From Mesorhabditis belari (lineage: Eukaryota; Nematoda; Chromadorea; Rhabditida; Rhabditidae), in the NCBI GenBank assembly GCA_958450365.1, contig CAUEEP010000938.1, positions 434,001 to 498,000 of the forward strand: a DNA stretch of 64,000 bases, read 5' to 3'. The notes under the pieces were generated by a model. It ran no database searches and was not told the DNA's origin. It saw nothing but the letters and a program-made list of their open reading frames with translations. Of the stretch, positions 1 to 12,795 are shown piece by piece. The first letter of the stretch is position 1, and every line of letters starts with the position of its first letter. A program made the position numbers and the translations under genes.

Positions 1-3000
1 AGCGCTGGTGGTTCATTGATCGACCCAACTTTTGCTCCTTTGCCGAATTCTTTGTGCAATCGATTTATTAGGGCCTAAATTGTTTTTATGCTTCGATGCA
101 TTTTGATATTTACCTGGGTTCTATAGATACTCTCCTTTCGTTCATGAGATCTTTGGGAGGAGCGCTCACTCGAATCACTACTCGAAGGGGTTGGAGCTGA
201 AATATTGTTCGTAAATTGTTATCTAGTCCAAGTACCATCATTTTTCTTGGTCAGGGCTGCAAGGATAACGGGTAAGACAACCAATCCATGCCACATTCCG
301 AGAACCACGACAACGGTGATAGTTTTCAGGAAAACAATCGCCAAATAGGATTGCTTGAAAACAAGTGGAGCCAGCGCAACCAAAGTCGACAATCCGACCT
401 GGGAAACTTTCTTTTATTCATTTAATGGCTTCATTTTTAACCTGCATTAGTGGCCATCCAATTGTTGTTAGCGCTTCCTCGACTTTGTCCACAGCATTTA
501 GCGGTTTTGCCTGAATAATTTCGCCAACTAAAGAAAGTTTTTCAGCTTACTTTGTAATAGTGATAGCACATATGGGCTGTGTAATCAACCGAGAAACCGA
601 TAGCCATCAAAAGAGCTGAAAAGAAAATGCATTATTTCAAAATCAGGATCCTAACAACTCCCATAGACTCTCTTAATCACTGGGCTGAATGTCGTTATAG
701 TTATTGTTAGCTAAACGTACCGGCCATCGACAAAGGATCCAGCTGAATTCCCCATAGCGTTAAAATTCCGACGATTCCAACTAAACAAAATTCCTAGTTT
801 TAACAACAGCACTCAAACCAGTGATTGAGAGGACCGAACAACAGGCGCAAATGACGCAGAACAATGAGGGAATGAAGAGAACACAAGCAAGTGCCGTACA
901 CAAAAGAGAAGCGCCCACCGAGGACCAAACTGTTGAGTCGATAACCATTGTCTATAAATTGAAAACCAAAGTTGAATTCCTTCATCTCAGCTTATGTAAA
1001 CAATCTCTTTATACTAACCTGATCGACAAATGGGGAATGATCGGAGAAAGGAAAAACCCCAAAGTCGGGATATTTCTCGGCGATCGCTCTCCACGCTTTC
1101 ACTGCCGGAATCAACTCGTGATATTTGATCACCTGTAAGGTTTTCTTTAATGTTATAGCTTTATTTCATTACCCCGGCGAAATTGGTCATAAAGAAGAAC
1201 TCGGAGATGCAATCGGGTAAATCATCATCACAAGCGGTGGAGTTGAATTTGACAAAAGTTTCCAAATAGAAATAGGTGGCTGACTGAAATTTGGGGATCA
1301 TTTCAAATTCAAATTTGCGAGATCACCTGGAAGAAAGTGGGGATCTCGGTGTAGGTGAACTTCGGTTTCACATTTCCCTCCTCATCATCGCTGTCGACGT
1401 AGTACTGTAAGTTTTGTATTTTTCCGGATAACAGAATGACCGACAATTATAGCGCTGCATTTTAGAGGGTCTAGATTGATCGAAATTGGGTCAATCATTC
1501 AACGAAAAGATTGCTCTCAAAAATCCCATCACTCGGCTCTCAACTTTGAAAGGGCCTATAGGAGAGTTGAAACCTTGAATCGATTAGATAATGGGCAACG
1601 TTAAAGGGGACATACTCAAGATCTACCTCCAGAAAAATCAAAACGTTTGACCCAATTTTGGCCAATCTAGACCCTCTGAAATGAAGCTATAATTGTGAGC
1701 CACCTTGTAGTCTTACTCAATTTACCCAACCTCCAAAAAATCCTCATATTGTCGAATCCAAAAGAACGTCGAATTTGGCCCATACGAGTTTACTGTAGTC
1801 TCGAATTCGTCAACAATTTTCTTGACAGCTAAATATTTCAAATATTTCTGTGTTTGAGTCAGAATCGAGATTACTTTCCAATCTTTTCGGATCTCGAAGA
1901 TCACCGGGATTTTTAACGAAAACTGAAATCGGTTGCATGCTTCGCATTGCGTCTTCAAAGTGCTTTTGAAAGTTCTGAAAATTTTAAAATGGATAGGGAT
2001 TGAAAAGTATTTAAAAAGCTAAAATCTACCTGTACATATGAATCGGGTAGAGTCATCTTTTCGAGTGAGATCAACGTTTCCACTCGTTGAATTCCCACCG
2101 CCGAGAGATAGTAGTACAAAGCCATCAAAATCAACAGCACTATTCTAAAAATGATCGATTACAGAAAGACTTCAACTGCAATCTATTTACCTGCATGTCC
2201 AAGTGAGACACGTTTTTGCCCACCACCGAATTACTCGAACTTGTATAGCGACCACTTCTTCAACAAGTTGTGAACGAGCCTAGAAAGGGTAGGATAAAAT
2301 TCGGATCGGATAATTACGGTAGGTAAAATCTTACCTGTCGATTTGCCTTCAAGCAACAAAGAACAGCCTGCTTTCCCGATTTCTCCCGCCTTCCCGACCA
2401 GGCCAAAACTGCAGAGAACATGATGAGAATGTAGAAATAACAAACAGTGATCGAGACAGCACTAAACCGGCTATAGAATGGGATTTTGAATTCCTTTCTC
2501 ATTCAACGCTTCTCAAGGTTTTACCTGAACAAAGAGAAAGCTTTAACCGCCGGAGTTGATGAAGTCATACCGATCACAAACGCCATCACATTCGTTATTG
2601 AACTGAATATTTATTGCTTAGGTCAAGGTCAAAGTAATAATAAGTCAAAGTATTAAATATTAATGGCTGATCTTGCATTCGGTACCTGATCGTAATACTC
2701 GCGCCAGCCTCTTCCAGGGTGATCGCCATACGATCAGGAATTGGATCATCTATTGACGTGCGATCCCAGGCTCTACATGTTTTGTTTTTAGATATTCTTT
2801 GATATGATAATGTACCGTAATATAATGAACACATCATCAACCCCAACAGAGAGCACGAGAAATAGAGAGGCGACCATGATCGATTGGAACTGAATAGGCA
2901 ATAGGTAATTGGGTTGCGCTTTTGGCAGGGAAATTTGACTCTTTCCTATTACTTACCTTACTCTAAAATTCCTACTCTTTTATTCGCTCTTTTTCATCAT

Positions 3001-5454
3001 TGAATTGGTTGATTAGGATCTGAAATGCTTACTTTCATCTCAAAGAAGCACATGATTCCAGCGGCGGCGAGTAGAGAGAGCAACGGGATCAAACAGCCGC
3101 ACAATGATTCCCATGGCTTCGATCGAGATGGATCTCTTCTGTAAACATCCCAATGGAATAAAAGTTTAAATTTCAATGGAAACTCTTTCTTTTTAATATC
3201 AAAAGCTTTATTTATTTCCGATTCTGCAGTTCTGTTTATTGAAAACCCAGCAAATTTGAAATCATTTTGTCACTTTTCTTTTGCAATTCAGTCCTCAAAC
3301 TTTAGGAAAAATTTCTCTACCCGGAAAAACCAATAAAATTTTAACACCCTTTTGCCCATTTTTGGTGGTGGCTTTTGGCTGCCATTGTGTATGAAGAGAA
3401 GAAGAAAAGAGGAGAAAGGAGACGGTTGGAATGGGAGCACCGATCAGTTTTTGATGAAGAAAAGAGAAATGAGAAGGAGATCGGGGGAAAGAGGAAGAAA
3501 GAGAAAGAAAGAAAGATAAAGAAAGAGAAAGAAAGAGAGACCTATCACCTCACAAGAAAGAGACTCGCCTTTTTTTCTCGTATACACCTCTGAAAATGAG
3601 GAAGAATGGCTGGAAAATGAATGGGGTTTTTTCCCGAGGTTACCCGCCACTGACCACGTCACACTTACATTTTGAAATCGTACGAGAAAGCACAAAAAGG
3701 TATTTAACTGAAGAACAAAAAAGTAGTTGTTGCAGCATTTTCCGCCATTCTTAACAGTTTAAAGATTTACAAGCTTACCTGAAACTGCTCGCGACAACGA
3801 AGGCGATCATTGCTGCCACCGATCCGACGATGAGTGGAGCTGTTTCGAGCCCCATTCGCCGAACCTCAGCCGAAATTAGTAAATCTCCAGTGATTCCACA
3901 CTAAAATTTTCCATTTTTCATCATTAATTTGTTCTTAATTCTATCAGCTTACCTCAAATATAGCGAATTGTGGCTGTTCAAAGGCTTTCCTCGCCTCAAT
4001 GAGCCAATTGTAGATGACCTAAAATGGAAATATTGCTAATGTACTTAGGATTTAAGGTTTAGATAATTTTCAACTATATTTTATAGCTTATTTTATAGTT
4101 GAGTACTGACTTTTTCATCCTCATGATGCGAAACGAGATAGAATGGGAGAATAGCTGTTGAGAATGACTCGATCAAGCCCGAATCGCTCAATTTCAAATT
4201 GTAGACATTATTGCCTGGAATTTTGCTTTGAACTTTTGCAAAACTTCTTTAACTTATTGCTTATTGCAAACTCTTAAAGTGTTCTGAAAATGTAAGAGAG
4301 AATAAACCGTTGACCTTGTAGTTTGACTCAATGATTTTTCAATCTCATCACCCACTTCTCAAAGCTGTTTGAGCTTTGAGATTTGAGCTTAATCCGCTTT
4401 CTTCAGCTTTTAAATCTATTGAAGCTTTTTTGAGTCAAATTTTTAAAAAACTATAACTTCCAATGCTTTTGTAATGAATTTCAATTCAAAATCTTCACCA
4501 ATAAACGCTTGACTCCCGAAAATCTCGATATTTGGATAGGTGTACGTGGATGGATTCGACGGATCGTAAAGCCTGAGAAAAGCCAACAATGCCGTGTTCA
4601 GCTCACAATACGGCTCACAAAGATCTCGATAAAACCTGGGATTTGAAAAAATAGAGAATTTACAGCAATACGGGTATCTAAAGTGAAACAAAAGCTCTAA
4701 GATCACTCACCATTCGGCTCCATGATATTCAATCGAGACATTATTTTGGAGAACTTTGACCAGCTCTTGTAATCTTTCTCTGTATTCGGGCTAAAGATAC
4801 TTGGAAAACTATGAAGAAAGTTTGAGTACCTTGAGTAAATTATCGTGATCTCGAGCTTCAATCATGATGTACGATGGATCAAGAGTACCATTCTAAAGTT
4901 GCCTGATGAAGAACTATAGGCTTCATCGTTCTTTTTTAGGCTTTCCATCTCAAGTTGATTTTACAGCAATCTTTCTGATTACGGTAGAGACTTTATGGGC
5001 TATTGTAACGTCTACTAACTGGGTTGCAAGTTAAGGTAGCGGACGGCCGAAGCATCACGTAGTCTAACTTTAAGCGCCTCGTTCTCAGCGCTGTTTCAAG
5101 CGACAATGTGCGCTTAGATATCAAACGATAGCCCCAAATCTTAGCTATATTTTGACACTAACCAGGCATTTTAAGAAATGATGGGCGCTTAGAAAAAGAT
5201 GAATTACTGATTTACCTGATTCAAGAATTTTCTGGACACCTCATATTCTTTTCTTGATGGAGAATCTTGTGGAGAATAAGCCTCGCGAACGTTTGACGTT
5301 TCTTCAAAATAAAATAAACCCGAAGATAAAAGACCTAAATTGGGTATTAGTCTATTTTTGACTTTTAGTCAATTACCCGTGACTAGAAAAGAGAGAAAAA
5401 GAATGATAAATGGAGATCGACCGATGACAGCGCCGAGCCATCGGAAGAAATGCT
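1..5454 (-). CDS. Patched-related (PTR) sterol-sensing-domain membrane protein, partial
   Basis: Multi-exon gene read right to left; both ends are incomplete. The first visible exon (5378-5454) encodes EHFFRWLGAVIGRSPF followed by a hydrophobic helix, the usual PTR N-terminus; it starts at an acceptor, so the start codon lies upstream and was not found. The next exon gives GLFYFEE...VREAYSPQDSPSRKEYEV, typical of the first ectodomain. The exon near 4443-4640 carries CEPYCELN. The sterol-sensing domain is visible as SLFLVLSVGVDDVFI (about 2820-2870) and DRMAITLEEAGASITI (about 2690-2760). A second conserved block, MAIGFSVDYTAHMCYHYY, lies near 545-615, and the late helix GMWHGLVVLPVILAAL near 240-300. 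The Ser/Arg-rich cytoplasmic tail runs off the left edge. In nematodes PTR proteins act in cuticle, moulting and lipid or hedgehog-related roles. The family call is strong; the exact PTR member is not resolved. Confidence 0.9.
5005..5215. repeat. MITE-like repeat in PTR intron (family shared with 13885-14103 and 30165-30366)
   Basis: Lies in the large intron between the first two ectodomain exons of the PTR gene. It shares the blocks ACGTAGTCTAACTTT, CAATGTGCGCTTAG and ATGGGCGCTTAGAAAAA with the element at 30165-30366, and the TAGTCTAACTTT block with 13885-14103. It is a degenerate non-coding copy. Confidence 0.6.
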
Positions 5455-5503
5455 CCTGGAAACGAATCCATTGATATATTAATGTTAGTACTGGTATATT
5501 AAT

Positions 5504-5690
5504 AATGTTTTTTTATTTTTCCTTTAGTTATCTTTATCTTTAACTGACTTGTCCTTTCTCAAACGATCCCTTCAGGGTTTGAGCCCATTCCGATTAATGT
5601 TAATGTTTTTTTTATTTTTCCTTAGTCATCTTTATCTTTAACTGACTTGTCCTTTCTCAAACGATCCCTTCAGGGTTTGAGCCCATTCCG
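5504..5690. repeat. Two-copy 89 bp tandem duplication
   Basis: 5504-5592 and 5602-5690 are nearly identical; both run from AATGTTTTTTTA through TTCAGGGTTTGAGCCCATTCCG. The first copy begins about 50 bp upstream of the first visible PTR exon, so the pair lies in the intron before it or in the promoter region. Confidence 0.9.
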
Positions 5691-7662
5691 ACGGGGATTT
5701 CCCCGATTTCATCGAAAAATCCGTCACTTTAGTGAAGTTTTCTTCTTTTCAAATAAAAAAAAAGAGATCAATTTATAGAGAATTGACAGAAGAATAAAGT
5801 TGTTGTCTCGAATCGGTCGATTGATTGATTGATTGATTGATTGTTATTCTGAATGATTTGTGCAAATTGTGATGTGAAAAAAAAGTAAAAGAAACGAGAG
5901 ACAATAATTAAAAAGTTCAATAAGCAAACGAATAAAACAAGCAATTGAAAACAATAAAAAAGCTTTTGAATCTTGAAATCTTGTCAAATGAAACTCTCAA
6001 TTTCTTTTGATCTATTCAAAAAAAAGTCTCAAATCGATTCAGTTTTCAGATCAAAAACGACTGACAGGTCTGCTGAAAGAAAAGAGTGAAAAGTCTTTTT
6101 TTCTTCTCGAGAATCATACCTACTTTCCATTTTTTCCCTCCACACACCAATAGTCGACTATTGAATAGTTTTCGATTGAGGGAAAGTCTCGTGTATTGTG
6201 AATGAGTGATCTGTAACTCTTGCTGTTGCTTCAGACTGACTCTCCGATCCAATATCAACACAAAATTGCTGAGAAAGCAACTCAAGTTGTTTGTTTGAGA
6301 ATGATGTAAAAAGGATACTTCTATACAATAAATTCAAAGGCTTGACTATTTTAAAAGCCAAGCCTTTGAATAAGGCTCATTTCATTTCATTTTATTTCTT
6401 TTAAGTTTTCATTTCTTATCTCTTTTTCCAAAATTCAATCCTAAAATAACAAAGGATTGGTAAAGCTGAAAATTGAAAATTGAAAATCAAAATAAGATTC
6501 AATTTTCAATTTCTTGGCGATGAAAAATGAAATGAAAAGTTTAGAGATGAGAACTTTCAGCTGAAAGCTTGTAGCTATGGATCGAAGATGACAAGCAAGG
6601 TACAAGGTGAGTTGTCACACTCTTATAGAAGTCAAGAATGACACACAAAGAATAGGAAAGTATCCATTTCAGAAGTAAATTGTGCTCACTAGGGAACTCT
6701 TTTAACTCGCTATCGATTTGGGAAATGCTCAAAAACTCAAAAAGCTTAAAGCTCAGCGCTCAAAAACGGCCTCTCAAAATTTTAAAAGACACTTGTTTTT
6801 AATTTTACGGAACTAATCGCTTTTGAAGAAAAACGAGGCCGCCGAGGTATAGCGCCGATTGAATGGCCTAGCGAATATTGTGCTGGCGTCTCGCGCCTTT
6901 CTATCTTGGTTCGATTCCCCCCGCTGTCAAGCCTTTTATGTTAAGTTACATAAAACCATTTTAAGTGTCCTAAAGTGTTTTATTTTACAAGTAAGCGTTG
7001 TTCAGACTGGTTATCGAATCGGGCAACAGCTATGATATTCAGAACCTGGACTATCGTATAATATCACTTTCCAGTAACTTTGCCAAGTAAGACACGAATA
7101 AGAATACACAGGTCTAGAAATCTAGATACCACCGTATTATCCAAGAATGAGATCTCAAGACTATAAGAAGCCGTTCGACAAAGTCTTCCCATATATTTTC
7201 CTAGTTTTTCGAAGAAAAAAGTTTCACGGTTTCAACGGTTTCAAATGAGGGCTAATGGAGGCTTTTTTCTGAATTAGACATGGAGAAACGTTCGCCAAAG
7301 AGTTAAAAACATCAAAAGAAAGATTTTTTTGGTTCATTTCACCTGCAACAGGCTAACAAGAGGGAACACTAACACATGGAAGACACGGGAAATACAAAAG
7401 AGAGAGAGAGGAGTACCTGACAAGGGGATCCAATGGGGGATCCAATCCTCCCCATCACATCCTTTCTATTCTTGAACTGGATCGTGTTCATTTTGATTCC
7501 CTTTTCCCTTCACACATCACTTTTTAGGGATTGCTCATCTGCACGTGTGGCTTTGATTCGAGATTGTGAATTTTGATAGAAATTCAAAGTTTGGATTGAG
7601 TAACTTGAGTAACGGATTGAATAACTTTAGAAAGAAGCTTCAATATTAAATAACGATATTTA
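5691..7662. other. AT-rich non-coding stretch upstream of the PTR exons
   Basis: No convincing coding exon on either strand. It holds a short (GATT)n run at about 5819-5844 and the tRNA-like sequence at 6838-6925. The missing first PTR exon and its promoter should lie in or beyond this stretch. Confidence 0.5.
6838..6925 (+). repeat. tRNA-like (SINE-type) element
   Basis: A GC-rich island in AT-rich DNA with a good B box (GGTTCGATTCC, about 6908-6918) and an A-box-like stretch near 6848-6875. I could not close a seven-pair acceptor stem, so it is read as a tRNA-derived remnant and not a working tRNA. Confidence 0.45.
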
Positions 7663-7900
7663 TTAGGTTGTCCAGAAAGTCTTTTCGTTCGTATTTCCAT
7701 TGAAAAATAATAGATTCATCAAATAACCTATAGTTTTCTCTAAATAAAAAGTGTTTATTCTTTAATTTCCCAATCTTTTTAAGTCAATTTCGGTTCACTT
7801 TCAAGCAAATTCGAGATCAATTCGAGTAGTTCAATTGATGCATTTCTTAATTTTAAATGGAACTACAGAAAGAAACGAAAAGACTTTCTGAATAACCTAA
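7663..7900. mobile_element. Mariner-type MITE, 238 bp
   Basis: Left end TTAGGTTGTCCAGAAAGTC and right end (reverse complement) TTAGGTTATTCAGAAAGTC form imperfect terminal inverted repeats of about 28 bp. There is a TA at the left junction, as in mariner insertions. No coding capacity. Related decayed copies lie at 30465-30651 and 42275-42413. Confidence 0.8.
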
Positions 7901-9744
7901 AGCTAACTCGGATCGCTTGCTGAAGCTATTGCCGTAGTTTTGCGTAAAATGAAACCATTCCATCTCACCAACCGCTTAAAGCTATTGCCTTTCTTTACGC
8001 AAACCATTTGTTGATTGAAGTTGACACTTTTTTTTTGTGATGATTCATATCGAGAACCAGATTATGCTTGACTTTCACCCCGAAAAGAAAGACGAAAACA
8101 AAAATTAGGCATAGATACGATCGGAGGGAGAAAAGGTCATTTGGAAAAGAAATAAATGAAGAGAAATGGAGCGTAAAACACTGGAATGGTTGCTAGAATT
8201 TGCATTTGTCTAAAACAAAGTGGATAAACTTGAGAAGTGCAAATAAACTTTGCACATATTGTACCTGTGCTTAAAAACTTGATTCTAGTCTCGAGAATCG
8301 AAATTTCGAGCGAACAGATCTAGAATTTATCACCGTTTAAAAACGGACAAAGCAGGAAAAAAGGAGGAAGTTGATCTGAAGGGAAAAGAGGAAAGATCGA
8401 AACGATTGAATAGCTCTGAAGGAAAGCAGCTTTTTCCTTGGCAATGGATGCGTATGTGAATGAATTGAATGGATCCGAAATCACGACTTTGAAAAGAGAA
8501 GAAAAGCTGATGGGAGAAGAAAAGCTGAACAAAAAAAACGAGCATCGGAAATGGACCATGAAATGAGCAAAGAAAAAGGATGAAAGTCTCTCTCTCGACT
8601 TTCACAAGCTTTGTATCAGCTTGAAATTTCAAAAGTACCTTTGGCACAAGTCTACAATGTTTGTAAAGAAGTTCTGCTTGAATGCTTGAAAAAAAGACAA
8701 TCTCTAGCTCAAAATGCACAGCTCAATGCCAGAAATAAACAGAAATAAAAGCCGAAAAAATTTCAATCAAATAGCAAAGATGAGGTCAAACTTTGGCCAA
8801 CTAAATAAGGTAAAAGAAAAGAAGAAAATGCTTGCATTCCTCTCGGATCGTCTAATTGGATCGAAATCATTTGAAAAGTGAGAAAAAAAAGAGAATAAAC
8901 TGTACTCGCCGCTTCTTTTTCTCTCCAAAAAGTGTAAGCTTCAATCATTGGAGAAAAGGACGATGAACTTTCAACTCTTCTCTTTTCTTTTCTGATTAAA
9001 ATCTAGTGTTGAAAAGTTGTACATACAACAAAGATCATAAAAAGTGTCAAAACTTAACGGTCTTGAGTCTTTGAGATGTTATGTAAAGGTAAAAGTTCAG
9101 TCAGTTCACCGTATTATTAAATAGATCTGTATCAGAATCTGTATGGTTCCAATACGGTTCTATTAGTTCTCAAAATAAACCAGAATCTAGGCTTTACTTG
9201 AGTGTACAATTGAGTGAGATCATAAAAGACTTTAGGACTCTTTTCGCTGAGTTGGGAGTCGGTTTTGGAAGCGATCTTTGTGATGGATTTCTTCTCTTTT
9301 CAATTTATTCCCCAAATCTCAATTTATGCCTTTCAAAAAGGTTTACTGTTTGGAAAAGACTGAAAACAGAAAGTTCGGATTCAAAAAAAAACACAAGAAT
9401 TCCTTGAAAGCATTGCTAATTTTTCAAGCATTGCTTGAAAGATCATTAGACAAGCACACAATCAATCAATCAGCTTGTGCAATGCCTAATTGCACAATGA
9501 ACTGCTCAAAGATGTAAAGATTATATCAGCAGAATTATCGTGACCAAGGGGTGTAAAAACAACAGAATAACGATGATTTTTGGAAAAAGTGGAGGAATTG
9601 AAAAAAAGTGAGAATGAGAAGAGAAAGGTGGATAGATAAAGAAAGAAGAGAAAGAAAAAAAGAAAAAACCGGTCTTCTTGAAAAGGAAAAATGAAAGAAT
9701 ATAAGAATATCAGTTATTCGTTTAAAGGTGGCAAGGGTTAGGCA
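7901..9744. other. Intergenic, no gene seen
   Basis: AT-rich with purine-rich runs (for example 9595-9670). Open frames here are short, lack splice partners and show no recognisable motif on either strand. Confidence 0.5.
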
Positions 9745-9852
9745 TAGCTTTGGCTAGAAGCTAAGCTTTGTCTAGAAGCTAAGCTTTGTCTAGAAGCTAA
9801 GCTTTGGCTAGAAGCTAAGTTTTGGCTAGAAGCTAGGCTTTGGCTAGAAGGT
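9745..9852. repeat. Tandem repeat, unit about 18 bp, about 6 copies
   Basis: The unit is close to CTAGAAGCTAAGCTTTGG with point variants, and each copy carries a short AAGCTT palindrome. Confidence 0.85.
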
Positions 9853-10313
9853 TAGGGGTAAAACCAGCAAGAAAGTCCCATCTGAAACTCGCGAAATCCT
9901 ATCTGCAAGCATTAGACTAAAATCCAGTATCTGCTGGCTGATGTATGAGAGATCACCCTTCTATCTTTCCTTACCTGATTTTGACGAGACAAGGTCATCT
10001 CCACCCTTTTCCCTTTTCTCAAAACTCTTTGGAACAATGGGCGGACGAGGGCGACAAAAATGGCAAATGAGCCATTTCACTTCGATGAAACCCTTGAAGC
10101 ATTTCATTGATGACGTCATGACTTTTCTTTCCTCTTCAGTGATTTCAATTGCGGTCATTGAGTAAATGAAGGAGAAACAAATTGAAGTCTATCGCCTCAC
10201 TCACAGACAGACAACTCCCAAGTTCCGCGCGTGAAACGAGTTTTTTTTTAGGTTTTCCGTCTTACCGTACTGTTGAAGGAAAAAAAAAGACTTATTATTA
10301 TTATTAAAGCGAA

Positions 10314-10456
10314 TCAAATCTTGCAAGCATATGGACAAAAGAATGATAGATCTAATGAAAGCTAATGAAAGCTAATGAAAGCTAATGAAAGCTAATGAAA
10401 GCTAATGAAAGCTAATGAAAGCTAATCAAATCTTGCATATGGACCAAAGAATGATA
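10314..10456. repeat. 10 bp tandem repeat inside a duplicated flank
   Basis: GCTAATGAAA is repeated about seven times (10357-10425). On both sides stands the same sequence, TCAAATCTTGCA followed by GAATGATAGATCTAAT, so the repeat array sits between direct repeats of about 40 bp. Confidence 0.85.
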
Positions 10457-11690
10457 GATCTAATCTCTCATCATCTACAGTGCTAAGAAGGCATTGTTTC
10501 ACTTGTGTTATTGTTATATTTAACAATATATTGTTGAATTTTCAATCAGAAATGTATCTTTTAAATGTTGACATCAGATTTTGCGAAAGCAACACCAAGA
10601 ATAGCTTCACTTGAGTGCTCAAGCTCAAGGAGATTTTAGATAGGAGAAAAACAAATGGCAAATCGTCAAATTGCCAAAATCGATCACTGAATTTCAGATG
10701 AGACTTAGAAGAAGAAAAAGTTTCTCTATGAAATCTTTGACTCAACTTTTATTCAAACAGAGTGTACTTTTTCAGAGTGAGTAACCGGAGAGTTTTATCC
10801 AAAATGTGTAAAGGTCAAACTCGAAGCCGGCCAACTAATCCGAAAATTTGTGCATTTCTTTGAGGACGACTCATTCTTTGAATGATTCCTCTTCACAACT
10901 CGACTTTCTTTATTCTTTTTCCTAGTGTCAAACGACAATTTAGCCCTTGAAATTTGCGAGAGAAACCCACAAAGCACAACTCCTCTTCCTCATCGTTAAA
11001 TCGACCAACGACTTCGCTCTCGAGAATTAAGTTTTTCACTCAGAGGCGGATCAACTGACCGAAATGGGTTTTTCTTTAAAATAACGAAGTACTTTTTGTA
11101 AACAAAACTATAGTGAAGAGGAAATAAACTCCCGAAACTAATGAGGTAAATCTCTTTCTTTAGACTTTCGACAAGAAAACACAAAAGTAAAACCCCAGAA
11201 TTTACAGGGTTATCGAAAACTTCCCGCACACTTTACAAAAGAAATTCCATTGCTCAGCTAAAACCCAGATCGAAATTCGACTTACTAGATCGGATTTAGC
11301 TGAAATTCCAATCATTTCTACACCTAAACCATCCTGATCAGAGCCACCTAGCTCTCCAAAGAAGCATTGTGGTGCGCTGGAGGCAAACTGCCATCGCGCT
11401 CACCTATTTGAACCTATTTTCAATTGAAAAATCCTTCAAAAAGCCTTCTTTAAATTTACATTTTTGTTTTAATTAACAGTTCAACTGTTATTTTAAAAGA
11501 ATAAAATCTCTCGGCAAAATGAAAACTTCTTGGAAAACTTTTTATTCGAAAACATGCGAAACTGTGTTTGTCCCATGGGCGCTTTGCCTCGAATGCAGAG
11601 AAGGGCTTCTTGGAAAGGCTGCAAATTACCGATCCGAGTGATTTACTTCTAGAAATGTTCATTAGAGTCGGTACTACTTATGGGTTATAC
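10457..11690. other. Intergenic, no gene seen
   Basis: Several short open frames on the minus strand, but no family motif, signal peptide or consistent splice chain. Confidence 0.45.
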
Positions 11691-11694
11691 CCCC

Positions 11695-11895
11695 TTACCT
11701 AGTCCAGCTCTTAGCCATCCCCTACTTTCAGGGCAAGCCCACTGCTCACGACGCGGAGGTGGCTGGATGTTGAGCAGCGTCCTCCCTAATGGCCTAATGG
11801 CCCTAATGGCCGGCCCAGGGAGCTGTGAGTGGGTCTAGCCTAGTGTGGGGGGATTTTTCTCCCGGGGCCTAATGGTGGAGGGGCAGATTTCAGCG
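11695..11895. repeat. GC-rich island of unknown nature
   Basis: Much richer in GC than its surroundings, with an internal run of CTAATGGCC-type units (about 11791-11812). It contains GGAGGTGGCTGGA, also found in the inverted arm of the element at 18030-19083, so it may be a relic of the same kind of element. No coding signal. Confidence 0.4.
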
Positions 11896-11940
11896 GGGTA
11901 TGTGGTTTCAAAGTCTATAACATATAAACGAAAAGAAAGA

Positions 11941-12092
11941 TCTATAAAACAATTTGTTTCAGAATTTCACCGTAACCTACGAGGATATGAAGCCGGATTT
12001 TGATGTCTTTGTGGAGAAGATGAAAAATTTCACCACATCCCTATAACGACGCCTATAAAAACTCGACGAAATTGAACATAGATGTGTGTTTA
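11941..12092 (+). pseudogene. Inverted, frameshifted copy of exon 2 of the gene at 12796-13403
   Basis: The preceding intron end (about 11895-11960) and the exon match the minus-strand sequence at 13088-13260. The exon opens NFTVTYEDMKPDFDVF, against NFTVIYEHIKPNFDDF in the intact gene. It then picks up a one-base length change and reads an early stop after NFTTSL. No copy of exon 1 is seen next to it. The two copies form an imperfect inverted repeat spaced about 1 kb apart. Interpreted as a dead partial duplication. Confidence 0.6.
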
Positions 12093-12420
12093 CCAAGGGC
12101 ATGGCCAGTTGGCATTTCACGGGTCCTGTTCCGTGTGGTTTTGCGCGGAAAGAGCGTCGACAGGGTGAAGACCAAAGCGGCCAGCACCCCCACACATCGG
12201 GAAGTTTTGCGCCAAATGGGCGACGGCTACCATAAACCCAAAATGGCCCCCCCACACCAGCAACCGAAGTTACGGAAAAGCCGATTGGAGGGATTTGTTT
12301 TGTTGTATCTGCAAGCAAAATCTCTAATAACCCATAAGAGCCCTTATGGTTTAGGCTTTAAAAACTCAAATTTAAAAGCTGTACCGAAACATTTTGGATT
12401 CAGAAAAAGCTCCTAAAGGA
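12093..12420. other. GC-rich sequence next to the pseudogene copy
   Basis: Open on both strands for over 110 codons, but the two frames overlap and show no recognisable motif. GC content differs sharply from the flanks. Probably part of an insertion. Confidence 0.3.
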
Positions 12421-12795
12421 CTGCAAGGCTTAAAGTAAAGCTTTCAAATGGCAGATATTTTGTTTCTTGGTCTCAAAAATGACAATTACAACTTTTCAAG
12501 CTTTTACTTTTTGTTTTCTTTACTATTTTACATTTCTGACACATGTTTGCCATGCGTTTAGGGTGAAAATTGAATGCAATCTCCGATCATTTTCTTTGTT
12601 CGTCTATTTGTTCCGATTTGAAACCTATTTGACCACGTTTCTTTCAATCAAGATGCTAATTTTGTGCAAACAAGCCAGTGATGGTTTTAGTTTAGTAAAA
12701 CCCGTAGAAAAATGATTTATTCAGGAAAATTTTGATTGTTTTATGGAAAAGGGAAATGATTTTACGTAGATTCAGAGTTTTACTTTGCTTTTTTT

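Noticed and set aside
3375..3593. Lys/Glu/Arg-rich frame on the plus strand
   Set aside because: Lies in a PTR intron and translates a GAAAGA-type simple repeat.
8330..8719. 129-codon minus-strand frame
   Set aside because: Two overlapping minus-strand frames are both open. Composition is Phe/Ser-rich as expected from reversed AG-rich DNA. No domain recognised.
12072..12416. Two overlapping frames of about 114 codons on opposite strands
   Set aside because: Both come from a GC-rich insertion beside the pseudogene copy; neither shows a motif or splice partner.
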